Positions 49,949 to 59,659 of a stretch of 64,000 bases of DNA are shown here, in pieces. The DNA is taken from contig NC_083679.1 in NCBI RefSeq assembly GCF_030384665.1, positions 868,001 through 932,000 of the forward strand. Direction: 5' to 3'. The notes beneath the pieces were generated by a model. It was not told the DNA's origin. It saw only the letters and a program-made list of their open reading frames with translations, and searched no databases. The DNA comes from Lodderomyces elongisporus. Taxonomy: Eukaryota > Ascomycota > Pichiomycetes > Serinales > Debaryomycetaceae. How positions within the stretch are numbered: position 1 is the first letter of the stretch; each line of letters begins with the position of its first letter. The translations under genes and the position numbers were made by a program.

Positions 49949-52900
49949 TTATTTGGGAACCAATGGTTTCCAATCGGACATAGTTCTCATACTTCTCGCA
50001 GCAGGCGGCACTGGTGCCTCCTTTTTTATTACCTCTTTATTTCCTACCTTACTACTGTTATCTGCGATATCAACTTTTCTTTCCACTTCAACTTCGGGTT
50101 CACCTTCACCTTCACCTTCATCTTCATTATTTAAAGAAGTAGTCTTGATTTTCGATGCAGACAATGCCGAGGGTTTTGTAGGTACCAGTGGCGGCTTTGA
50201 ATGTTCCATCGGCGGTGATTTTACCGATCTTGATGGAGCTGGAGATGCAATTGGTGACTGGTTCAGCGATGACGCATTAGAACCTGTCCGGCTTAAAGGA
50301 ACTAATGGAGATGAGGAAAACCCAAAAGGAACTTTCATTGGCGCTGGAGAAGCAGTAACACTTCTTGGAGCTGGTGGGGTGGGAATAGTATTTTCGTCAA
50401 GCAAAGAATATGATTGGGGAGCTGGTGGGAGACCCCGGGGTTTTATATTTGGTTTTGCTGTGGCCATGTTCGGATTCGCCGTGCTAATGCCAACATTGGA
50501 ATCAAGGCGTGGTTTAGCTGTTGAGTCTATTGATGTTGAAGAGTATGAACGCGGTGGTGGTGGAAGACGGTGCGGGAGTCCATTTGGTTTCTTCAGTCCA
50601 TTGGCACCACCTATCAGTCCTCCAAAACCATTCTTTGCTGTCTCTTCTGGTACGACTTTTCTTGCTGCTGGTGGTGGTGGAACACGCTTGGGTGCGGTGC
50701 TATTTGGATGAGGCCGCGAAGGCAAGGATGGAGCATTGGGGTCAAAATCATCTAATAAATTAAGATCGTTTAATGCATCTTGGGCAAAACCCTCATTTCT
50801 TGAAGACGTAGACGGAGTGGGTGACAATGTATGCAAAGATACTAGATCAGCAAAGCTTCCATGCTCTTTACGGTATGCATCGTATAGTGACTTGGTTATC
50901 TCTGCTTTCTTTTCCTTATCGATGAATTCGACCTTGGCTTCAAATGTTGCATAAACAGGTTTATGGTCGCTCAAAAATATATCCATTACCGAGTTGTAAT
51001 TTAATTGCTGTAAATCGTTACGCTTCTTCTTGTTGCTTATAAACAACACACGATCAGTCCACGAAGGCGTTCTTTGCTTTTCAGAAGTGTCATAATCTGA
51101 AGTGCCCTTGTCGAACTTGTATGTTGGGTAGAACTTGACAAGCCCTTCATTAAATTCCTGAAATGCACCTCTATTGCGACGCTCCTCGGTCAACTGATCG
51201 CTTTGGATAAGCTCATCAAATGCCCCATTTTCTACAAGTTCTCGACACTGGTAATTTGGTAATGAGAGACGGTAGTTCAAGTCACCAAACCAAATCACAT
51301 GGTCATGATCTTGGATGGAATAGTTTCTAGTAAAGACCAATCCATTCATGATGGTAGAGTAATCATTAAATCTTTCCATGACCGCAGTTGTGCCCGCAGC
51401 CAAGTGCGATGTAATCAATGAAAACGAAGTGGCGCCGTATTCAAATCTCACTGCACAGGCTCCTTTATTTGCAGCGATGCCGCCCAATCCAGTCTTTTTG
51501 TAAGAGCCAGAAACTTTTGTTACATGATGAACAGCAGATTGTTTAACAAATAAGAAGATAGACATCGACGCAATCGACTCGGTACGTAACAAGACATATT
51601 TCTCATGTGCGCTTCCGTGCTGCGAATTGAGTTGTGCATTCAACAATTCAGCCCATTTCGCAGGTCGCGAAGCATCCGCATTCAAAATAGCACCTGCATT
51701 GAGCTCGATCAATTCTTGGAATCCAATAGCATAAATATCTGGTAAGGACTCGTTTTCGGGTGGAAACAACCATGCGGTAAGGTCAACATTACTAGACGGC
51801 TCTAATGCATTGACATTATATGTACCAGTAAAGATTTTGATATTTTCATTAGTCGAAAATAAATGCAACTGTTGTTTCAAACCAGCAGAAACAAACTCGC
51901 TTGCAGGGTCATAAATCTTCACTTTACGTGAATTTGGACCAGCGACTCCCAAGAGTAAATCAATGGTTGATTGCTTTTTACCATCAACAAACGTGTTTTG
52001 ATACATTCTTGAGACGGACTTTGTGACATCTGATAAGGCACCTGCAATGTTCATCTTTCCGGACCTGGAAAATGACGATTTCAATGCATTTGTACCGGTA
52101 TATATTTGGGAAATGGCATCTCCATTATCTGCCCACAATGCATTATGCAAAAGTTTTAGATTCTCGGAGCGTACTTGATTCGCACGGCTACTCGATTGAC
52201 TCTGCAAAATAAGATCGAGCACGGTACGAGATATGACTTGCTCGATTAAATTTGTACGGTCGAGGCAATCCAAACAGTTGACTCTAAAGACACCATCTTG
52301 GCGAGTTATTTCTTGATTCAGATCTAAATCGTAGGAGAAAAATCCAAACTGATGCAACGACTCATCAAGGAGTCGGAGAATTTTCACTGCACTTGCAAAC
52401 CCACCAACTTTAGTCTCCTGGTGGAAGTCAAAATCGGTATAATCAATTTCTTCTTTTCGATCAGAGTTCTTCAAGAGTTGTCTGTACCTGTTTGAAAGTT
52501 GGATTTCTGCAGACTTTGTCTTGGAAAGAAGATCAACAATATGACATACCCCGTAGGATTCACTTAAATCGGCAAAATGTTTGTTAAAAACAGGTTGTGT
52601 TGCTTCTGCTGAACGTGTAAGTGTAATTTTAGGGTTCATCAAACTTGAATCTTGCTCCCAAAATGTTGGCACCGAACCTCTGATTTGTGTATAAGTAAAA
52701 ACACTTGATCTCAGTGAGTTGTAGTAGATGAATTCCGTCTCTACAAAGTTGGCCACATTACCATTGTCATCGATTCCTCGAGTGTTATATCTGGTCCCTG
52801 CTCTTTTCCACGATTGCTTTGATATGATGGTGAATCTATCGTCACCTTCTCTTGTCGGTACAGATTTCGCAAAGCCTCGAATAACCGATGTGAGGAATCG

Positions 52901-53539
52901 ATTATCATCCAAGATCAACTGGTTGTGCTTGTCCAAATTCGATCGAAACTGAATCATATCATCAATTAAAAACGAATTCCACATGTATTGTGGCAGGTAA
53001 TGGCTGATAGTATCCAAAGAATCTTCTACACCTCGACTTTGCAAAGTAGATGTCAAGTCAAAGTCATTTGAATAGTAGAAGGAGCCATTGGATAGCAACT
53101 TTTTAAACTCCCAGCATGGATGCTGCACTCGGTTGCTATATTTTTCTTCGTCAGCTTCGTCAGCAGTAAGTATAGGGTAGCCCAGACTATCAATTTCAAT
53201 GAAATCCCATTCATTGCTGTTTAAGGAGACAAAATCTACAGAATCAATTTTGTCCACTGTTTCTCCGTGTATAGGACTTGCCACTTTTTTCGTTGCTCTC
53301 GTAATCACGGCAAGATATATTTGTTTTTCAATATATATTAGACCTAGACAACCTGAAATATCTCTTCTAAGCAATGGTCGAAAATTCTCATCTCGCGAGA
53401 TACTTGCATTGGGGACAAGATCTAAATTAACCGTTGGTTTCGGCAGTTGGGTCTGTTTAGAATTGGTGCGAAATGTAAGACTATAAGTTTCAGAGCTGAG
53501 CACTAATGTTCTAGGCTCATCCTTATAAAGAAGTTTCAT
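49949..53539 (-). CDS. Synaptojanin-type polyphosphoinositide phosphatase (Inp52/Inp53-like)
   Basis: 1196 aa, dual phosphoinositide phosphatase acting at endocytic sites and the trans-Golgi. The N-terminal Sac1 domain (about 40-520) has the active C-x5-R-T motif NCLDCLDRTN (Cys422, Arg428). This points to Inp52/Inp53 rather than Inp51, whose Sac domain is dead. The central inositol 5-phosphatase (about 545-860) shows TYNVNA, HLAAGT, IWFGDLNYRL, TPSWTDRVLF and SDHKPVYATF. The C-terminal third is Pro-rich with PPPP and SRPHP stretches suited to SH3 and clathrin-adaptor partners, and an acidic Glu-Gly repeat near 1150. The start MKLLYKDEPRTLVLSSETY matches family N-termini. Confidence 0.95.
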   Translation of the reverse strand: MKLLYKDEPRTLVLSSETYSLTFRTNSKQTQLPKPTVNLDLVPNASISRDENFRPLLRRDISGCLGLIYIEKQIYLAVITRATKKVASPIHGETVDKIDSVDFVSLNSNEWDFIEIDSLGYPILTADEADEEKYSNRVQHPCWEFKKLLSNGSFYYSNDFDLTSTLQSRGVEDSLDTISHYLPQYMWNSFLIDDMIQFRSNLDKHNQLILDDNRFLTSVIRGFAKSVPTREGDDRFTIISKQSWKRAGTRYNTRGIDDNGNVANFVETEFIYYNSLRSSVFTYTQIRGSVPTFWEQDSSLMNPKITLTRSAEATQPVFNKHFADLSESYGVCHIVDLLSKTKSAEIQLSNRYRQLLKNSDRKEEIDYTDFDFHQETKVGGFASAVKILRLLDESLHQFGFFSYDLDLNQEITRQDGVFRVNCLDCLDRTNLIEQVISRTVLDLILQSQSSSRANQVRSENLKLLHNALWADNGDAISQIYTGTNALKSSFSRSGKMNIAGALSDVTKSVSRMYQNTFVDGKKQSTIDLLLGVAGPNSRKVKIYDPASEFVSAGLKQQLHLFSTNENIKIFTGTYNVNALEPSSNVDLTAWLFPPENESLPDIYAIGFQELIELNAGAILNADASRPAKWAELLNAQLNSQHGSAHEKYVLLRTESIASMSIFLFVKQSAVHHVTKVSGSYKKTGLGGIAANKGACAVRFEYGATSFSLITSHLAAGTTAVMERFNDYSTIMNGLVFTRNYSIQDHDHVIWFGDLNYRLSLPNYQCRELVENGAFDELIQSDQLTEERRNRGAFQEFNEGLVKFYPTYKFDKGTSDYDTSEKQRTPSWTDRVLFISNKKKRNDLQQLNYNSVMDIFLSDHKPVYATFEAKVEFIDKEKKAEITKSLYDAYRKEHGSFADLVSLHTLSPTPSTSSRNEGFAQDALNDLNLLDDFDPNAPSLPSRPHPNSTAPKRVPPPPAARKVVPEETAKNGFGGLIGGANGLKKPNGLPHRLPPPPRSYSSTSIDSTAKPRLDSNVGISTANPNMATAKPNIKPRGLPPAPQSYSLLDENTIPTPPAPRSVTASPAPMKVPFGFSSSPLVPLSRTGSNASSLNQSPIASPAPSRSVKSPPMEHSKPPLVPTKPSALSASKIKTTSLNNEDEGEGEGEPEVEVERKVDIADNSSKVGNKEVIKKEAPVPPAARSMRTMSDWKPLVPK

Positions 53540-53612
53540 GAGGTCAAAAAGTTATGTTTCCAAGGTGGAAGAAGAATGTAAAGGTGGAAGTAATTGCACT
53601 AGAAAATGGTGG

Positions 53613-53660
<48 letters not shown>

Positions 53661-54168
53661 AAAGATGGTGCACTCGATTTGTTTGCACGTATAAGAATGC
53701 ACTTTCTTGATGTTGAATTGCTGGAGATCAGAACATTTGAGATTTGTAATTTATATATCCGTGCGAGAGTCAAAGTAAAACACACAAGAGCAAGAAAAAA
53801 AAAAGAAAAAAAAAAGAAAGAAAGAAAAATATACTTTAACGATCTTGACACCAAATTATTATCTATTATTTGTTAATGATTTCTATTCTCTACTAGCATT
53901 GCACCATATCAATTGCAAATATATGCATTCACTTTAATTACATGGACTTAGTTACCAAAAGAGAATATATATCTAAATGTATATAGCTATGAAAAAAAAA
54001 ACCACCACAAGACAACAAGACAATACCAAAGTTAAAGATTTTTGACCAATTGACAAATTGAATAGAACAAAATTGATAAATATAGTAAGCAATTGCTTTT
54101 TTTATATCACTCGTCAACAATTATGTTGCACTTGTCTTGTACACATGTTGTAGATTGAAGAAAAACAA
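53540..54168. promoter_or_regulatory. Inp52-like promoter / Maf 3' flank
   Basis: Both neighbours read leftward. A GTT microsatellite at 53612-53660 lies 70-120 bp upstream of the phosphatase ATG. Beyond it are A/G-rich runs (53790-53830) and A/T-rich sequence. No gene is seen. Confidence 0.6.
53612..53660. repeat. GTT trinucleotide microsatellite (about 16 units)
   Basis: Uninterrupted GTT run. On the gene strand it reads as CAA/AAC repeats in the leader or promoter of the synaptojanin-like gene. Confidence 0.92.
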
Positions 54169-54810
54169 TTATTGTATGGCTTTACTTAGAAGATCAAATG
54201 TACAAGTTGGTAACCCGACTACATTTAAATAGTCACCATCCATTCCTTTAAACAACAAGCACCCTTTCTCTTGATACTTGAATCCGCCAGCTACTTGTAA
54301 ACCCTCCTCGCTTTCGATGTAGGAATTGATTATTTCTTCATTATCTGGCTTGAAAATCAATTTGGTAATGCTATAACCTACAAACTCATCGATCAGACTA
54401 CCTTGACATCGTATCACAGTTACAGCTGAAATCACTTCGACATTGCCATTTTGAGCAAAAGTGTTGAAAAAACGACGTTGTTCCTTCTTTGTCTCTGGCT
54501 TCTCAAATATTTCACCGTTACACGCTACTACTGTATCGCAAGTAAGTAAGATTGTAGGTTGAGTTTCGAATTTATCACGAATTTCACTTCGTAGTAAGAG
54601 TGCCTCTGCTTTGTGTTTACTGGTAAGGGAAACGTATTCCAATGGTGTCTTATCATCTTTAGAAAGGTTTTCGGCAAAGTTTGACGCAAGTATGTCAAAG
54701 TTAAAAAGACCAAAATTTTTTTGTAAGATTTCCTGACGACGTGGTGAGGTTGAGCCAAGGATAAGCTTGTATTTGGCTAATTCCTTATGAAGAGTTGTTT
54801 CAAATGACAT
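54169..54810 (-). CDS. Maf-family nucleotide pyrophosphatase (YOR111W-like)
   Basis: 213 aa, Maf/ASMTL family. Characterised members are house-cleaning pyrophosphatases acting on dTTP, UTP or m7GTP. N-terminal LILGSTSPRRQEIL is the signature phosphate-binding motif, followed by FAENL, SKHKAEAL and the second motif LLTCDTVVACNGEIFEKPETKKEQ (Asp of DTVV and the EKP segment), then IDEFVGYSITKLIFKPDNEEI and VAGGFKYQEKG. The yeast relative is YOR111W (uncharacterised). Length, motif order and start are all as in the family. Confidence 0.92.
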   Translation of the reverse strand: MSFETTLHKELAKYKLILGSTSPRRQEILQKNFGLFNFDILASNFAENLSKDDKTPLEYVSLTSKHKAEALLLRSEIRDKFETQPTILLTCDTVVACNGEIFEKPETKKEQRRFFNTFAQNGNVEVISAVTVIRCQGSLIDEFVGYSITKLIFKPDNEEIINSYIESEEGLQVAGGFKYQEKGCLLFKGMDGDYLNVVGLPTCTFDLLSKAIQ

Positions 54811-55399
54811 TCTTTTGTCGTTTTTGCTTGTGCTTTTGTTTTTTTTAATTAGGGATCAATGTTCGAAAGTAAGAACTTTTCTTAAAAAACAAAAACAAAA
54901 GATCTTGCTCAATTAAGCTTGGTGTGAGAAAAAAGCTGATGGTTTTAAAGACGAGTACAATAACGCCTATTAAGCAACTCCAACTTATATATATATATAT
55001 ATATATATATTTGGTCATTATTAAGAGCAATGTCTCTCTCCCCCCCCGCCCCTCAAATATTTTATTTGTGTTACAAAATTTTGCAACCACTTGAAAACCA
55101 AAAAAAAGAAAAATCAACATTAATACTAATTATAACATTAATCAAAAACAGATGATGGAAATAAATAAGGGAAAATAAAAGATTATCAAGTTTGAATACA
55201 TCATATGCATTCATTCAATTAGCAGAGGTAGTACCATCAAAGAATCGTGTTCATACAATCTTGAAAGAAAAAACGGGAAAGAAAATAAATAAACAAAAAC
55301 AAAACTAAGGATAAACGTCAAAAAGAACAGAGTATGAAGTTTTTGTCTTTTTCTTTTACTTTATTTTATTTTATTTTATCTCATTTTTTTTTTGCTTTT
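54811..55399. other. Spacer: Maf promoter / MATE1 3' flank
   Basis: 589 bp with a (TA)n at 54986-55011, a C-rich run at 55040-55054, a TTTTATTTTA repeat at 55358-55380 and T-runs. No gene is seen. Confidence 0.6.
54986..55011. repeat. (TA)n dinucleotide repeat
   Basis: About thirteen TA units between the Maf gene and the MATE pair. Confidence 0.9.
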
Positions 55400-57121
55400 T
55401 CAAACACTAGATCCATTGGTTCGTTTTCTTGCTTGCTCGCATAACGATTCAAAGTTTGCTGCGAGTGCATAGTAACTCTGTACAACTCCGATAAGTGCCA
55501 ACGCAGCAATCGCACCTATCCATAAGCCGTCCAATGACCCTTTCCATGGTGAATAAAAAGTTATGTACACCGAGAGTGGGAGACCTACAAAGTAATAACT
55601 CACCAAATTAACAATACCACCAATCTTGGTCTGTCCCTGTCCACGTAAACAACCTGCAGAATTGGCATTTAGCGCATCAGCAATTTGCATCGTTGCAATT
55701 AACCCCACTATTCCCAATAAAGTATTAACCACTTCTTTGTCATTTGTGAATGCATTTGCAATTTGAGTTTTAAAGATTACTAATACAAAAAGGTTGATCA
55801 AAGATGCTGCAACACCCAAACATAAAGATACTTGGGTTGCAACTTTTGCAGACTGGCCCAATCCAGCTCCAAGATAATTGGCAATTCTTGTTGATGAAGC
55901 AATACCTATTGCAAATGGCACTTGATACGTCAATGCCGCAATTGTTGTGGCAATAGATTGCGCTGCAAGTGCAATTGTTGAAATATGCGATGCCAATAAT
56001 GTCAAGATTTCAAATGCTAAAAACTCAGCTTCAAGCATTATTAAACCAGGTATAGCAAGCTCCAAAAGTTTCTTCCATCCGGAAAACGCATTTTTGATAT
56101 TCCACCCATCCCAACATTGCAATGGGTGGAAGCCTTGAGGTGTGGATTCGGGCTTTATAAAATACACTGTGGCTATAAATAACATCAACGTCATTAACCA
56201 ATAGTTTATAGCCACCGCAATGGGTGCACCAATATACCCAATAGCTCTGACTAGGCCAAGATTCATTACCAAGTTTGTTGGTGCAGCAACGCAAAGCACA
56301 TATGCAGCAACATCGTATATTTCTTGAGCTTGTAAAAACCGTTTCCCGCATTCAAACATGATATATGCTGGGACACCAAAGGCCACATACCGTAGATAGA
56401 CCGCAGCTAGTTCAGCTGTCTTGTGATCGGGTACAACACGCGCAATGATCTCATACCCAAAAAAGACCCAACAAAACAATACCGGAAGCATTACACACAT
56501 TATGAGTGCCAAACCTTGTTGAAAATATTCTCCTACAAGATGATACTTTCTAGCTCCAAAAGCTTGTGGACATAAAGTATCCAATGCCGTGGCCATGCCT
56601 TGGATAATAGCATAAGCAGTAATGTTTGCTGTCATCGACCCCATGGTCACTGCTGCTAATTCAATGGCCCCAATGTGGCCTACTGCGAAAACTGAAACTG
56701 TGGAAAAGGACATTTCAAGAAGAAATGTGGAGACTGTGGGGATCGAGAGCCGTATAAGCACTTTGAGTTCTTCACTCCATGTCGTTGTGGAAATACGATG
56801 GTGCGATACTGAAGATGCAAATGCACGAGCAATCTGATCATCGTCATCAGAATCAACTAGTGGGATGTGGTTAGCGTGAAGAATATCACGTTCTTGTGAT
56901 ATTATTTCGTGACTGACACTGGAACGAGATACATGTTTGGGAATGAGCGGACTGGTTTCATCGTGGTTAATATATTCTTCGTTTTCCAAGGTTTGACCAG
57001 GAGGAGATACAGCGGTCTTGATAAAGTCTGAGGGGAGGTAAAGTCCAGGTTTACCTTGCGCATCAAACACCGAAGGGCGACGTTTTGTCGTGTGAGTGAA
57101 TTGGTACTCAGCCTCAGTCAT
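55400..57121 (-). CDS. MATE-family multidrug/toxin transporter 1
   Basis: 573 aa, MATE (MOP superfamily) cation-coupled exporter related to yeast Erc1. About twelve transmembrane segments follow a 120-residue hydrophilic N-terminus. Conserved stretches include ATALDTLCPQAFGARKYHLVG (motif 1 of the first half), YVLCVAAPTNLVMN, FEILTLLASHISTIALAAQSI, YQVPFAIGIASSTRIANYLGAG and NANSAGCLRGQGQTKIGG in the second half. It lies in tandem, same strand, with MATE2 just upstream; the two proteins are roughly two-thirds identical, so this is a local duplication. The substrate is unknown. Confidence 0.95.
   Translation of the reverse strand: MTEAEYQFTHTTKRRPSVFDAQGKPGLYLPSDFIKTAVSPPGQTLENEEYINHDETSPLIPKHVSRSSVSHEIISQERDILHANHIPLVDSDDDDQIARAFASSVSHHRISTTTWSEELKVLIRLSIPTVSTFLLEMSFSTVSVFAVGHIGAIELAAVTMGSMTANITAYAIIQGMATALDTLCPQAFGARKYHLVGEYFQQGLALIMCVMLPVLFCWVFFGYEIIARVVPDHKTAELAAVYLRYVAFGVPAYIMFECGKRFLQAQEIYDVAAYVLCVAAPTNLVMNLGLVRAIGYIGAPIAVAINYWLMTLMLFIATVYFIKPESTPQGFHPLQCWDGWNIKNAFSGWKKLLELAIPGLIMLEAEFLAFEILTLLASHISTIALAAQSIATTIAALTYQVPFAIGIASSTRIANYLGAGLGQSAKVATQVSLCLGVAASLINLFVLVIFKTQIANAFTNDKEVVNTLLGIVGLIATMQIADALNANSAGCLRGQGQTKIGGIVNLVSYYFVGLPLSVYITFYSPWKGSLDGLWIGAIAALALIGVVQSYYALAANFESLCEQARKRTNGSSV
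55592..55669. repeat. 78-bp near-identical patch shared by the MATE pair (copy 1)
   Basis: Matches 58058-58135 in the MATE2 gene with one mismatch in 78 bp by eye (CTTGGTC versus CTTTGTC), including third codon positions. The neighbouring DNA is clearly more divergent. It encodes the CLRGQGQTKIGGIVNLVSYY segment. Confidence 0.8.
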
Positions 57122-57865
57122 GAAAAAAATAAATTGATTAAATGGGCTGTAGTGTATTCAGCCAAGGAAGGAAAGAAAAAAATTGGACCTCCATTGGAAT
57201 GATCAAAGTTTATAGCTATTGGTCTTAGTTTTTCGTTCGTTTGTTTGTTTGTTTGTTTTCTATCTTTTTTTTTTTGTCATTTGCCCCACTACAATCGTTA
57301 CAATAAGCTCCAACCTTATCGCTTGTAACTAAATTTCCTGACTCATATCAAGGTTATAGTGTCTTTTGGCAAATGCACGATGTGTTGAAATAATAACTTT
57401 TGTAAGAAGCTCATTTAAGAAGCAACAGAGGTGGGGAGGAGGAGGTAGCATCTTTTCTTCAAGTATGAACTTACAGCTAAAAGCCAAATCTCAACAATTG
57501 ACAAAAAGTAAGAGACAAAAAAAAAAAGAATGCCATCTAATTAAAATGTAGTTCTACTACCAAATTTATTGATCATGTTGTTTAATCGAAGGCCATCACT
57601 AAAGTTACGGTATAGGAAATTCTAGTTGCACAACTTGCTTTTCTTTTTTGATTCTTTCTTTTTCCTTTTTTCTTCTTTTTCCCCTTTTTCTCCATTTATT
57701 TGATTCAGTTCTAATTCGCAAACAATTTCAATAAATCTACTTTAAAAATCAATAATTCAAATGCTATTACGGTCAAACACATTTTCTTCACTGTTTAGTT
57801 GTCTGCTGTTTTCCAAATTTTTACTTTTTTTTTTTAATTTATAATTTGTTCTATCATTGTTTCTT
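57122..57865. other. Spacer between tandem MATE genes
   Basis: 744 bp. It contains GTTT repeats at 57238-57259, the Gcn4-type TGACTCA at 57339-57345 (about 220 bp upstream of MATE1) and T-runs at 57640-57690 and 57822-57835. No gene is seen. Confidence 0.6.
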
Positions 57866-59659
57866 TTATACAACACTACCGCCGGTCCGCTTTCTTGCTT
57901 GCTCACATAATCTTTCAAAGTTTGCTGCGAGCGCATAGTAACTTTGTACAACTCCAATGATTGCCAATGCAACAGTTGTACCAATCCACAATCCATCTAG
58001 TGACCCTTTCCATGGAGAATAAAAACTCAAATAGATTGATAATGGGATTCCCACAACGTAATAACTCACCAAATTAACAATACCACCAATCTTTGTCTGT
58101 CCCTGTCCACGTAAACAACCTGCAGAATTGGCATTCATTGCATCAACAATCTGCATGGTTGCAATAAGCCACATTACTGCAAGTACAGTGTCAATTACGT
58201 CTTGATCATTTGTGAATGCATTGGCGATTTGCACGCGGAATATGAATAGCACAGCAAAATTTAGTAAAGAAATAAACAAGCCAAACATGAGGGAAACTTG
58301 AGTCGTGATCTTGGCTGATTGTGCCAAGCCTGCGCCCAAGTAATTGGCAATACGGGTAGACGACGCAATACCGATGGCAAAGGGAACTTGATAAGTGAGT
58401 GATGCCATAGTTGTACCTATGGACTGTGCTGCCAAGGCAGTGGTTGAAATGTATGATGCCATAAGCGTCAAGATCTCAAATGCCAAAAACTCAGCCTCAA
58501 GCATTATCAAACCAGGTATGGCGAGTGACAATAAACGGCGCCATCCAGAAAAGGCCTTGCGGATATTTAAACCGCCCCAACATTTCATGGGATGAAGTCC
58601 CGTTGGTGTTGATTCTGGTTTCACTAAATAAATAGTGGCAAATAAGAGCATTGCTGCCATAAACCAATAATTGATTGCCACGGCAATTGGTGCACCAATA
58701 TAACCAATCAGTTTCACCAATGTGATGTTCATTACCAAGTTTGTTGGTGCAGCGATACATAGCACATAAGCGGCAATCTCGTAAACCCCCTGTGCCTGCA
58801 AGAATCTTTTGCCACATTCAAATGCAATGTATCCGGGGATACCAAAAGCAACGTACTTTAAATATACTGCAGACAATTTGGCAGTTTCCTTATCTGGCAC
58901 TATTAAGCAGATCAAGTCGTTGCCGAAAAAAATCCAGCATATAAGCACGGGGAACATCACAGTGGCAATCAATGCAAGACATTTCTGTAAGTAATCTCCC
59001 ACCAAATGATATCTTTTTGCGCCAAATGCCTGTGGACACAAGGTGTCCAATGCTGTCGCAATCCCTTGAATGGTGGCGTATCCGGTGATATTAGCCGTCA
59101 TTGCACCCATTGACACCGCCGCCAACTCTGTTGCACCGAGGTGTCCAACTGAAAAGACCGAGACAGTGGAAAGTGAGCATTGCAAGAGGAAAGTCCATAC
59201 GCTTGGAATAGATAATTTGATTAAACTCTTGAACTCTTGTAAATGTGTTGTTGTTTGGATCTGGTGATTGGCCACGGCACGATCAAAAGTTAGTCGAATC
59301 TCATCTTCATTTTTGGGGTCATTGACTGCGATATGGTTTGTAGTGAGTATTTCTCGTTCTTGTTCAAGAATCTCATTTGATGCAATACTCAGACGACGGT
59401 GTTTGCGAGAGGATGTTGCATTTGTTTGTGGTGAATGCTGATCCTGTTGCTGATATTGTTGCAAGTGTGTTGGTGGTGATAAAAGTGGTTCTGTTTCATC
59501 GTTATTGTCTTGATTTTCATCGACAATATTTTCTTCCAATGGTGGTTGGTCAATGAAGTCTGAAGGAACGTAAAGTCCTTGTTTACCTACTGATCCATAT
59601 ACAACAGATGCTCTTCTTCTTGTAGAATGTGTGAACTGATGATGCTCTGATAATGACAT
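57866..59659 (-). CDS. MATE-family multidrug/toxin transporter 2
   Basis: 597 aa from the ATG at 59659 (MSLSEHHQFTHSTRRR), which aligns with the start of MATE1 (MTEAEYQFTHTTKRR); the frame continues a few codons upstream without an ATG. Same MATE architecture: hydrophilic Gln-rich N-terminus, then about twelve membrane segments with ATALDTLCPQAFGAKRYHLVG, YVLCIAAPTNLVMN, FEILTLMASYISTTALAAQS and NANSAGCLRGQGQTKIGG. It differs from MATE1 mainly in the N-terminus (Gln-rich insert) and some loops, so substrate choice may have diverged. Erc1-like by family; the exact substrate is unknown. Confidence 0.95.
   Translation of the reverse strand: MSLSEHHQFTHSTRRRASVVYGSVGKQGLYVPSDFIDQPPLEENIVDENQDNNDETEPLLSPPTHLQQYQQQDQHSPQTNATSSRKHRRLSIASNEILEQEREILTTNHIAVNDPKNEDEIRLTFDRAVANHQIQTTTHLQEFKSLIKLSIPSVWTFLLQCSLSTVSVFSVGHLGATELAAVSMGAMTANITGYATIQGIATALDTLCPQAFGAKRYHLVGDYLQKCLALIATVMFPVLICWIFFGNDLICLIVPDKETAKLSAVYLKYVAFGIPGYIAFECGKRFLQAQGVYEIAAYVLCIAAPTNLVMNITLVKLIGYIGAPIAVAINYWFMAAMLLFATIYLVKPESTPTGLHPMKCWGGLNIRKAFSGWRRLLSLAIPGLIMLEAEFLAFEILTLMASYISTTALAAQSIGTTMASLTYQVPFAIGIASSTRIANYLGAGLAQSAKITTQVSLMFGLFISLLNFAVLFIFRVQIANAFTNDQDVIDTVLAVMWLIATMQIVDAMNANSAGCLRGQGQTKIGGIVNLVSYYVVGIPLSIYLSFYSPWKGSLDGLWIGTTVALAIIGVVQSYYALAANFERLCEQARKRTGGSVV
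58058..58135. repeat. 78-bp near-identical patch shared by the MATE pair (copy 2)
   Basis: Counterpart of 55592-55669 with one mismatch. See the finding on gene conversion. Confidence 0.8.

Noticed and set aside
53538..53876. Open frame with a poly-Cys run on the + strand
   Set aside because: It is the translation of the GTT microsatellite and antisense leader of the phosphatase gene, not a real protein.
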